Shown here in pieces: positions 1 to 6,500 of a DNA stretch of 36,320 nt. A program made the position numbers and the translations under genes. Origin of the DNA: an uncultured Eisenbergiella sp. Its GTDB lineage: Bacteria; Bacillota; Clostridia; Lachnospirales; Lachnospiraceae. The notes beneath the pieces are model-generated. The model searched no databases, was not told where the DNA came from, and worked only from the letters and a program-made list of their open reading frames with translations. The stretch covers positions 1 to 36,320 of the forward strand of contig CANQFM010000031.1 of assembly GCA_947598825.1 (NCBI GenBank). The letters are read 5' to 3'. The stretch's first letter is position 1; every line of letters starts with the position of its first letter.

Positions 1-32
1 AGTGAGTGCTAATTCTTTTATAAAAAATTTGT
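1..32 (+). repeat. Direct repeat copy 1 (half-CIRCE-like)
   Basis: The sequence GAGTGCTAATTCTTTT followed by an A/T-rich tail recurs at 1178-1210 in the same orientation with only a few differences. GAGTGCTAA equals one arm of the HrcA-binding CIRCE element (TTAGCACTC-N9-GAGTGCTAA), but the other arm would lie outside the window. The two copies bracket the HAD fragment and the AbrB/PIN pair. Confidence 0.6.
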
Positions 33-48
33 GAAGTCCCGAATTTGA

Positions 49-258
49 GGAGCAGGGCATTTGCAATGGATAAACAATATTACCAAAACGCCTTGTAAAA
101 ATGATATAGATAGGCTGAAACTATGTGGGACAGGCATTGCGGTAGAGAATGCCATTTCAGATATCAGAAATATAGCAAATCACATTACTCTGACAAATGA
201 TGAAGATGGAGTGGCTGTGTGGTTAGAAAAAAACGTGCTGTCTCACCTGGGTTTGTAA
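49..258 (+). pseudogene. C-terminal remnant of a Cof-type HAD phosphatase
   Basis: The open frame (stop codon at 46-48 just upstream) reads into a typical Cof/HAD-IIB C-terminus: NDIDRLKLCGTGIAVENA, then the tail element TNDEDGVAVWLEKN. In intact relatives this part begins with the Mg-binding motif GDGxNDxxML. Here only CKNDIDRL remains, so motif IV is half lost and motifs I-III (DxDGT, S/T, K) are absent. The only possible start is a TTG at 61 without a convincing ribosome binding site. A 65-residue product could not be an active phosphatase. I read it as the tail of a gene truncated by recombination at or before the upstream direct repeat. The intact HAD gene at 2458-3243 is a separate paralogue. 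Confidence 0.7.
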
Positions 259-294
259 AAAGGACTGGGTAACCGATCAATCGGTTCCCAGTCC
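256..294 (-). terminator. Rho-independent terminator of the AbrB/PIN operon
   Basis: An inverted repeat at 262-294 (GGACTGGG...AACCGA / TCGGTT...CCCAGTCC, four-base loop) is followed on the minus strand by CCTTTTTA. It starts within the last codons of the PIN gene. There is no T run on the plus-strand side. Confidence 0.75.
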
Positions 295-669
295 CAGAAA
301 TTGAGATACAGTCATACATTTTGGATGTTCCATATCCAGGCTCAGAAAATCTTTGTCCCCTGTTAAGATAATATCTACATCCGACACAATAGCCGCATTG
401 AGTATCGGCTGATCCTTGGCATCGCGTATTAGTTTTTCCGCATGATCAATTGCGGGAATCAATTCATAGGACATTTCTGCAAGCAATACTTCTGCATCCG
501 GTAAAAGTTTGGGCGCTTTTCGCTTCAAAATTTCCCTAATTTCGGCAATATTACGGTCGCACAAAACCATTTCATGATTGTCTGCGATATACAGCAGAGC
601 TTGTGCCGGCTTTGACTTTGGAAATAATAATGCAGAAAACAAAACATTTGTATCAACTAATATCCGCAA
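277..669 (-). CDS. PIN-domain toxin (VapC-like, COG1569 type)
   Basis: A 130-residue PIN-domain protein, probably a Mg-dependent RNase toxin. The acidic residues expected of the active site are visible: D6 in LVDTNVL, E43 in NIAEIREIL, D86 in DAKDQPILNAA and D105 in TGDKDFL. Length and order match the 'toxin component, PIN family' group. I chose the TTG at 669: it gives the canonical start MRILVDTN, has AAGGG eight bases upstream, and lies four bases after the antitoxin stop. ATG codons at 699 and 687 are in frame but overlap the antitoxin and lack a good ribosome binding site. It is co-transcribed with the AbrB-type gene upstream. The target RNA cannot be inferred. Confidence 0.85.
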   Translation of the reverse strand: MRILVDTNVLFSALLFPKSKPAQALLYIADNHEMVLCDRNIAEIREILKRKAPKLLPDAEVLLAEMSYELIPAIDHAEKLIRDAKDQPILNAAIVSDVDIILTGDKDFLSLDMEHPKCMTVSQFLGLGTD

Positions 670-673
670 GTCA

Positions 674-928
674 TTAACCCTTTCCATAACGTACTTCATT
701 TACAAGTGTCTGCACATCATCTTCGCTGGAAACGCCCATTGCGTCAGCAACGTCAGCAAAAGCAGCCTGCGCTCTGCGAATTGCCTGTGCAGATGCATTG
801 CTTACAACTACTTCTCCATCCTGCTTCTGATAAAACAGAATTTTATCGCCGGATTTGAGACCCAGCAGGCGGCGAATTTCAACCGGCACCGTGATTTGCC
901 CATTGGCAGAAATTTTAGCTAGATTCAT
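674..928 (-). CDS. AbrB/MazE-type antitoxin
   Basis: An 84-residue protein whose first half is a swapped-hairpin SpoVT/AbrB DNA-binding domain: AKISANGQITVPVEIRRLLG, then LKSGDKILFYQKQDGEVVV. The second half (about 50-84) is an Ala-rich helix that would bind and neutralise the PIN toxin encoded immediately downstream. The start at 928 gives the family-typical N-terminus and is preceded by AAAGGGTG. The frame stays open upstream to 1138, but that extension crosses the promoter and has no domain similarity. By analogy with other AbrB/PIN pairs the protein probably autorepresses the promoter at 980-1008. No operator could be identified with confidence. Confidence 0.85.
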   Translation of the reverse strand: MNLAKISANGQITVPVEIRRLLGLKSGDKILFYQKQDGEVVVSNASAQAIRRAQAAFADVADAMGVSSEDDVQTLVNEVRYGKG

Positions 929-979
929 ATAACTCACCCTTTCATTCTTGAAATCTAAAGAAAACTTGAGACCATTATT

Positions 980-1008
980 ATTATATCCCAAAATGGATAT
1001 GGAAACAA
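980..1008 (-). promoter_or_regulatory. Sigma-A promoter of the AbrB/PIN operon
   Basis: On the minus strand there is TTGTTT, a 17-base spacer and a consensus TATAAT, ending about 50 bases before the antitoxin start. Confidence 0.7.
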
Positions 1009-1102
1009 CTATTATTTCTATGTAAGTGTGCTTACTACACCAATTTTTACACCAATTCTGCACCGATTGATACTCCCAGAAACAACCAGCCAAAAACAAC
1101 AG

Positions 1103-1137
1103 TGCCGCAGAAGTCCCGAAAATCCGGCTCTGCGGCA
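1103..1137. other. Hairpin of unknown role
   Basis: Nine-base perfect inverted repeat TGCCGCAGA/TCTGCGGCA with a 17-base loop containing a minor CCG/CGG pairing. On the minus strand it is followed by CTGTTGTTTTTGG, so it could be a weak terminator for transcripts reading through from the holin-like toxin. I see no gene between it and 1268. Confidence 0.35.
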
Positions 1138-1177
1138 TTTGACAGTATAAGATAAAGACCGATTAACGCGAACAAGG

Positions 1178-1210
1178 AGCGAGTGCTAATTCTTTTTTAA
1201 AAAATTTTTG
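1178..1210 (+). repeat. Direct repeat copy 2 (half-CIRCE-like)
   Basis: Second copy of the 1-32 repeat: AGCGAGTGCTAATTCTTTT followed by an A/T stretch. The GAGTGCTAA arm (1181-1189) would pair with 1163-1171 in a CIRCE spacing, but that segment (TTAACGCGA) matches only 5 of 9 bases, so a functional HrcA site is doubtful. Confidence 0.6.
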
Positions 1211-1235
1211 TCCGTAATCTTTCCACGGAAAATGC

Positions 1236-1264
1236 TTGAATCAAAAGCACGGATATGTTATAGT
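1236..1264 (+). promoter_or_regulatory. Promoter of the antisense antitoxin RNA
   Basis: TTGAAT, a 17-base spacer and TATAGT. Transcription would start near 1271. No start codon with a ribosome binding site follows; the transcript would meet a terminator about 95 bases later. Confidence 0.65.
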
Positions 1265-1269
1265 ATAGA

Positions 1270-1302
1270 TACAAAAGGAACAACCGCCCACAAGGTGGGT
1301 TG
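1270..1302 (-). terminator. Terminator of the holin-like toxin mRNA
   Basis: On the minus strand the hairpin CAACCCAC-CTT-GTGGGCGGTTG (1281-1302) is followed by TTCCTTTTG. It lies ~70 bases after the toxin stop codon, so the toxin mRNA 3' end would overlap the whole antisense RNA. Confidence 0.5.
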
Positions 1303-1365
1303 GCCTTACAACGAGAATAGAAATTCCACCCCGCCACTCAGCCAAAGTTTTGGGGTGGTTTTTCT
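1271..1365 (+). ncRNA. Putative antisense RNA antitoxin (RatA-like arrangement)
   Basis: A ~95-nt transcript is predicted between a good promoter (1236-1264) and a strong terminator (1326-1363). It encodes no plausible peptide. It is convergent to the 29-residue toxin and fully complementary to the predicted 3' untranslated region of the toxin mRNA. This is the txpA/RatA type I geometry known from Bacillus subtilis, where 3'-end pairing triggers mRNA degradation. The function is inferred from layout; sequence similarity to RatA was not assessed. Confidence 0.55.
1326..1365 (+). terminator. Terminator of the antisense RNA
   Basis: Seven-base perfect stem CCACCCC/GGGGTGG (1326-1332 with 1352-1358) followed directly by TTTTTCT. 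Confidence 0.75.
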
Positions 1366-1373
1366 ATGTAGCC

Positions 1374-1463
1374 TTACCTACAAAACGTAAACACGAATGT
1401 AAGCAACGCCAGAAGAAATATGCCAAACGTCAGCATATCCTTGAAATCAAAATGATTTCTCAT
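1374..1463 (-). CDS. Holin-like type I toxin peptide (29 aa)
   Basis: A very short gene encoding a single hydrophobic helix: a polar start (MRNHFDFKD), then MLTFGIFLLALLTFVFTF and a C-terminal CR. Small peptides of this kind are annotated 'putative holin-like toxin' in Clostridia and resemble the membrane toxins of type I systems (TxpA/BsrG class). GGGGGTG at 1470-1476 sits six bases before the ATG at 1463, which decides that start; an ATG at 1469 abuts the ribosome binding site. A convergent antisense RNA overlaps its 3' region. The toxin would insert in the cytoplasmic membrane. Family assignment rests on the pattern only. Confidence 0.7.
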   Translation of the reverse strand: MRNHFDFKDMLTFGIFLLALLTFVFTFCR

Positions 1464-1530
1464 AGGCATCACCCCCATTCTATACAGAATAGAGGCCAGC
1501 CCACCCTGCAACACGGTTGTTCTTATTGTT

Positions 1531-1560
1531 ATCTTACCATAGTCGTCCCGTTCCCCGCAA
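1531..1560 (-). promoter_or_regulatory. Candidate promoter of the holin-like toxin
   Basis: TTGCGG, an 18-base spacer and TAAGAT on the minus strand, 68 bases before the toxin start. It is weaker than the antisense promoter, as expected if the RNA antitoxin is in excess. Confidence 0.4.
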
Positions 1561-1610
1561 TGCTTTCAGCGTCCATTTTCGACGCTTATATGCTCGCCCT
1601 ATAATTTTCA

Positions 1611-1639
1611 TTGACATTCCTGCCGGGGCGTAGTATTCT
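1611..1639 (+). promoter_or_regulatory. Promoter of the mntP transcript
   Basis: Consensus TTGACA, a 17-base spacer and TATTCT. Transcription would start near 1646, just before the riboswitch aptamer. Confidence 0.75.
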
Positions 1640-1654
1640 AAATCATACCAATTT

Positions 1655-1822
1655 CCCATGAGGGAGTAGCAAGCACATATTGTGTAACAAGTCAACATAC
1701 TGGCCGTTTTTTCAGCCTGGCTTGTTTTAAATTGCGAGACTCATGCATAACTGTAAGCTATACAGAGTTTTTTCTCGAATCGTGACTCAGGTATAGCAGG
1801 TCAGGTTATGCGTGGGTCTTTT
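1655..1822 (+). promoter_or_regulatory. yybP-ykoY Mn2+ riboswitch
   Basis: The conserved elements of this class are present: GGGAGTAGC (1662-1670) in the first loop and GCGAGAC (1734-1740) in the second. They are joined by a P1 stem CATGAG/CTCATG (1657-1662 with 1740-1745). The class binds Mn2+ and controls efflux genes, and here it precedes mntP. The expression platform is described with the terminator at 1738-1822. Confidence 0.9.
1738..1822 (+). terminator. Riboswitch-controlled terminator
   Basis: GACTCATGCATAAC (1738-1751) can pair, with G-U pairs, to GTTATGCGTGGGTC (1805-1818), followed by TTTT. Its left arm contains CTCATG, the 3' strand of aptamer P1, so terminator and ligand-bound aptamer exclude each other. 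Mn2+ should therefore switch mntP on. Confidence 0.7.
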
Positions 1823-1851
1823 ATTCTTTCAGTTCCACCGGAGGGAGCAAA

Positions 1852-2436
1852 ATGGAATGGAATTTCGTGTTTATCCTCAACAGCATCCTGCTGGGCGTAG
1901 GACTCGCCATGGACGCTTTTTCGGTATCGATGGCGAACGGCTTAAACGACCCGGAAATGAAGCGAGGCAAAATGGCCGGGATCGCCGGCGTATTTGCAGG
2001 ATTTCAATTCGCCATGCCCCTGATCGGCTGGATCTGCGTCCACACGATCGTCCAATACTTTCAAGCGTTTGAAAAGGCCATCCCCTGGATCGCTCTCCTC
2101 CTTCTCGTCTTTATCGGCGGGGATATGCTCCTGGAGGGGATCCGCAGCAAGGATGCATCGGAAAAGAAACCGGGTCTCGGCATCTGGGCACTGCTTGTCC
2201 AGGGCGTCGCGACCTCTATCGACGCGTTATCCGTCGGTTTTACCATCGCCGGGTACGGGTGGGCTATGGCGCTGGCCGCCTGCCTTATCATTGCCGCCGT
2301 TACTTTTATCATTTGTATGGCGGGACTTTTTATCGGCAAAAAATTTGGAACGAAACTGTCCAACAAAGCGCAGATCCTCGGCGGCGTCATATTGATCGGG
2401 ATTGGGATCGAAATTTTTATCACCGGGATCTTTTAG
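1852..2436 (+). CDS. mntP: Manganese efflux pump MntP
   Basis: A 194-residue polytopic membrane protein of the MntP (DUF204/YebN) family, which exports Mn2+ across the cytoplasmic membrane. It has two homologous three-helix halves. Each carries the signature acidic residue: D21 in GLAMDAFSVS and D124 in GVATSIDALSVGF. Length is typical. The ATG at 1852 has GGAGGGA about six bases upstream. Expression is controlled by the Mn2+ riboswitch in the leader, so function and regulation agree. The gene ends convergently 21 bases from the HAD gene with no clear terminator between them. Confidence 0.95.
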   Translation: MEWNFVFILNSILLGVGLAMDAFSVSMANGLNDPEMKRGKMAGIAGVFAGFQFAMPLIGWICVHTIVQYFQAFEKAIPWIALLLLVFIGGDMLLEGIRSKDASEKKPGLGIWALLVQGVATSIDALSVGFTIAGYGWAMALAACLIIAAVTFIICMAGLFIGKKFGTKLSNKAQILGGVILIGIGIEIFITGIF

Positions 2437-2457
2437 AAAAAATACTGATATCCCTCT

Positions 2458-3243
2458 TCAGATCAGCCCATAGTGCGCCAACGCGTGGGCGATCCCGTCT
2501 TCATATAGCCCGGTTGTCACAAAGGACGCCATTTCCTTTACCCCCGCGCTGCTGTCGCCCATAGCCACGCTGTTTTTTACCGCCTGCAGCATCGGCGCGT
2601 CGTTCATGCTGTCGCCAATGGCGATCGCGTCCTTCTCCGAAATCCCATGATACCGGCAGATCTTTTCAATGGCGCTGGCCTTGGATACCCCTTTCGCCGC
2701 CAGTTCCACAAAACCGGCTCTCCTGTCGATACAGTCAAACCACGGCTCCACGCCCTGCCGGAAACGCGCGATGTCGCTCTTGCCGTCGTACCAGGCCACC
2801 AAATTATGAAAGGAAAAATCCGGCTCGTCTATATCCCGCCAAAAACACTTTCCCCTCTGCTCATAAGCCTTCATGACCGGTATGAACTGCTCCACCAGCC
2901 GCACCCTCTGATCCACGAAAAAAGTATCCCAACGCTCATAAACCGGCGTCATATCGCAGTCATGGATCAGACTGGCAACTTTCCGGCAGTCCTCCTGCTC
3001 CAGGATCCGGTTTTGCAGGATCTCCTCCCCGCAACGGATATAGGCCCCGCAGCTACAGGCATAGCCGTCAAAGCCGATCCGCCGGATCTCTTCCTCCACA
3101 TCCACAAACGCCCGGCCCGTGTTGATATACATCAGGTGTCCTCTTCTCCTCGCCGCACGGATCGCATCCACTGTGCTTGCCGGTATGCAGTAGCGCTCGT
3201 CGCCGGATATCAGCGTACCGTCTATATCAAAAAATACGATCAT
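2458..3243 (-). CDS. Cof-type HAD-IIB family phosphatase
   Basis: A 261-residue HAD phosphatase with the C2B cap. Motif I is DIDGTL (D6 nucleophile, D8 acid/base), motif II is T42 in INTGRA, motif III is K188... in KGVSKASAI, and motif IV is GDSMNDAPM (D211, D215). These enzymes usually dephosphorylate sugar phosphates or flavin/PLP-type cofactors in the cytoplasm; the substrate here cannot be told. The ATG at 3243 starts just before motif I, as is usual, and has GGAGG ten bases upstream. An open extension to 3294 would run through the promoter. It is monocistronic and convergent with mntP. Confidence 0.9.
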   Translation of the reverse strand: MIVFFDIDGTLISGDERYCIPASTVDAIRAARRRGHLMYINTGRAFVDVEEEIRRIGFDGYACSCGAYIRCGEEILQNRILEQEDCRKVASLIHDCDMTPVYERWDTFFVDQRVRLVEQFIPVMKAYEQRGKCFWRDIDEPDFSFHNLVAWYDGKSDIARFRQGVEPWFDCIDRRAGFVELAAKGVSKASAIEKICRYHGISEKDAIAIGDSMNDAPMLQAVKNSVAMGDSSAGVKEMASFVTTGLYEDGIAHALAHYGLI

Positions 3244-3265
3244 CTCTCTCAATCCTCCGGCTTTG

Positions 3266-3294
3266 ATTATATCCCGACGGGGCAGAAAACACAA
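3266..3294 (-). promoter_or_regulatory. Promoter of the HAD phosphatase gene
   Basis: TTGTGT, a 17-base spacer and consensus TATAAT on the minus strand, giving a leader of only ~15 bases. Confidence 0.7.
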
Positions 3295-3383
3295 CCCATT
3301 TTACTTCCCTCTCCTTCTCGCCGTCATATTGTATATTTTGATCCGGAAAAGCCTGTTTTTATTGGTGTTTTCACGGAGAAATG

Positions 3384-3412
3384 TTGATTTCTTCCTGTAA
3401 AAATTGTATCAT
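3384..3412 (+). promoter_or_regulatory. Promoter of the giant surface-protein gene
   Basis: TTGATT, a 17-base spacer and TATCAT, about 90 bases before the start codon. The leader contains a small perfect hairpin, GGCATG-TTTT-CATGCC (3456-3471), of unknown role. Confidence 0.6.
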
Positions 3413-3501
3413 ATATATATGCTTTTCTGACGACAGCATAAAAGCTTAAACCTGCGGCATGTTTTCATGCCCTGAATATATAATTGCAGGAGGAACACCC
3501 C

Positions 3502-6500
3502 ATGAAACGCAAGGGTAACGATCGGATCGGCAAACGGATCCTGGCCCTGACGATGGCATTCGCCATGCTTCTGTCCCTGGACGGTTTTACAGGCTTGACA
3601 AGCATCACCGGACCAAATCCGCCCGTATACGCTGCGGAGATAGACTCGGCTGGTTCAGACCCGGCAAAGTCGGGAGAAACAACACCCGCTCCGGCATCGA
3701 CGACTTCCGAAGTGTCAGAAAACCAGGAAGAGACGCCGCCCCTAGCAGCCTCACAGCCCTCCGATTCTCCTGAATCATCCGAAACGCCGGAAGGCTCCGG
3801 TTCCCTCGAGTCATCGGAGACGCCGGAAGGCTCCGATACAGTCGAGTCCTCTTCCCCTGCGGAATCCTCCGAGACGGGATCTTCCGAGACTCCTTCTACA
3901 GAATACACAGACGCCACGCAGCCTGCTACGGAAACCGAGACTGCTTTTCTTACTGCGCCCACAGTGTCCGAAACGGAAACCGTTGAAACTTCATCCGAAC
4001 CGGAAGAACCGACCAAAGAAACGGAGACAATGACGGAAACTCCGTCCGCAACGGAAGTCGAAACGGAAACGACGGTCGAAACGGAGACGGAAACGGAAAC
4101 CGAGACGGAGACGGAAACGGAAACTGAGACGGAAACCGAGACGTTGCTTGAAAAACCCTATAGGCTCATGCTCGCTAATGGGGACAATGGGCCGAAGCTG
4201 TTATTGGCCGTTAAATTGCAAAACGGTCAGTATACCTTAGAAGTAACTTATTCAGGCACTTATGACCTTGTTGGAACTGATAGGGGTACAGGCATTGTCC
4301 TTGAAAGATATTCTGATGACTCAAATTCCAGCAACTTTCAGCAAATGACATGGGATAATAAAGCTGATATTTCCAATTACCAAATTAGTAGCACCAGTTT
4401 TAGAATTCTGAGGGATAAAGATAAAAAAACACCAGAACCACTAAGTTCCAATCAAACGCTTTCTATTCCCTTTTCATTAGCAAAGATTGCGGATTTATCA
4501 TCATATTCTTTCAGGTTTCACATATCTATAGATGATGAAAGTGGTATCACATATAATGAACAACCTATACCTACCCTAAGCGGAACAGAAGTCAAATTTG
4601 AATATAGTAACGGCACAATCACTCCTGCAAGTTATACCGTTGATCTTATGTCGGGAACCGTTTCTTCCAACGGGGATTCTACCGGTGAAACCAATCCTGA
4701 CACGCCCACCGGCGCATATACCCTGATCTATCATCTCAACGCGCCGGACAGCAGCGGTGAAACAACAACCGAAGGCGTAGATATTTACACCGTTTCACAG
4801 GATTCTCCTGATTTTATATTGAAAAGCGTGGGAAAAACCCATAAAACAGATTCTAATGAGACAATTTTTCCAACTAACGATAAAGCAGACAGTCTGAAAC
4901 AAGGGCAATATAAAGACGATCATAATGTAACTTATTTCTTTGCCGGATGGGACCCATCCCCAAGTTCTTTTAGTTCTTATGATAAAATTAAATATCCCAT
5001 TTCCGACATCGGGAATAATAAAGACAATTACCGCGGGTTTCAGCCCGATACCCAGATTAAATTGTCGGCTGGAACGACCGATCTCTACGCCGTTTGGATG
5101 CCTGAATCCAAAGCCGGTCTGTTTGGTTATGTGATGTCAGTCAATGGGGCATCATTTAATCCCAGCGATCAACTATTGGGCGACAATGGTACAACCGAGC
5201 AAAAGCAGGCACAGAAATATATAGTGTATGATGGTGGCCATGGCAAAGGGGAAAGCGATCTGTTTACCATTTCTTCCGATACGCCTAAGTATGAACCTTA
5301 TCAATTTATTGCCTGGTTTAATAAAAGCCCCAGCATTGATCAAGACTATATTGTCAGGCCCTCCGGGCAGGTCCAGTACAACGGCGAACATAGCATTTAC
5401 AGCCTTGACGCTGTATGGGGTAGCCTTACCCAAGGACATGACGAATCGCATAAATTTGACAGTCAGCCCCATGCGATCACGTTTGAACCTGAAACTGCAG
5501 GGAGCTATGTTTCTCACCCACAAGTAGAATTCTATGCCGGCAGCTATACTTCTAATCAGACGCAGCAGCAAGCTTTTGATAGTATATTTAATTCGTCAAC
5601 TGTATCTTATGAGTACACCGTCACCAAAGATGAAGACCCTAACCCTGTCAAAACATTAGTTACACAAAATGTAAACGACGTTCCTTCTTTCACAGATGTC
5701 GGTGTCTATCATTATGAGCTTAATGCATATCTAAATGTCCCTGCACAGTACACCAGGAACGCTGAGGCCACCAGCAGAATTCCTATTGGTAACACTAAGG
5801 CTACCCTGACCATCACTGACGAGGCAGTCTTGGTTTACCATACCAATCTGCCCAACAATGATGATAAAGAATTCAGAGATAACAATCCAACAAAATCTGG
5901 CTCCGAATACACCTATAACGTACAACAGCTTGAAAATGTTTTTGAAGAAAAAGATTTTAATAATAACAGTATAAATCGGAGAAGCGGCCATATTACAATT
6001 GGCAATACTACCTATTACTTTGCCGGTTGGTCCAAAGAAAAAACAATTCAAGGGAATTATCGTGAAATCGGGTATCCCGTTTCCGTATTTAAATTAGGCG
6101 ACGACAACACCGTCCGCCTTCTTAAAGATGGATTGACGCTTTCCACCACGAATCAAGTGGAGAACCTCTATGCGGTCTGGCTGACATCTCCCGCTATGTT
6201 TGGCTATACCATGACGATCAGCACCGGAGATTTTAAAAACTCCACCACAACAGGAGGGAAAACGCTAGGGGATAATGGACTTACCGAAAATGGTGCAAAA
6301 AAATATGTTGTCCTCGATGACAGATATAATTTTAATGATGATAAAGATAAGCATCCGATCACTGTCACACCGGAGATCCCCACAGACACCTCAACCGGAT
6401 ATACCTTCCTGGCCTGGTACAATAAAAATTATACAAAAGGTGATAAGAACACCGGCGGCAACGATAACAATCTGAATAATCCCTTCACCTTCCCCGGCGG

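Noticed and set aside
929-1138. Upstream extension of the antitoxin frame to an ATG at 1138
   Set aside because: It crosses the consensus promoter at 980-1008, has no ribosome binding site that fits and no similarity to AbrB proteins; the start at 928 is family-typical.
1163-1189. Complete CIRCE operator at the second direct repeat
   Set aside because: The left arm matches only 5 of 9 bases and no heat-shock gene follows.
1208-1604. Short plus-strand open frames
   Set aside because: They cover the predicted antisense RNA and the reverse of the toxin gene, lack ribosome binding sites and have no recognisable composition.
3484-3501. TTG start giving an extra six residues on the giant protein
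   Set aside because: The AGGAGG site lies inside this extension, eight bases before the ATG at 3502, so translation must start at the ATG.
3465-4016. 183-residue minus-strand open frame rich in Ser/Val/Glu
   Set aside because: It is the mirror of the repetitive Ser/Glu-coding stalk of the giant gene; low-complexity coding DNA often leaves the opposite strand open.
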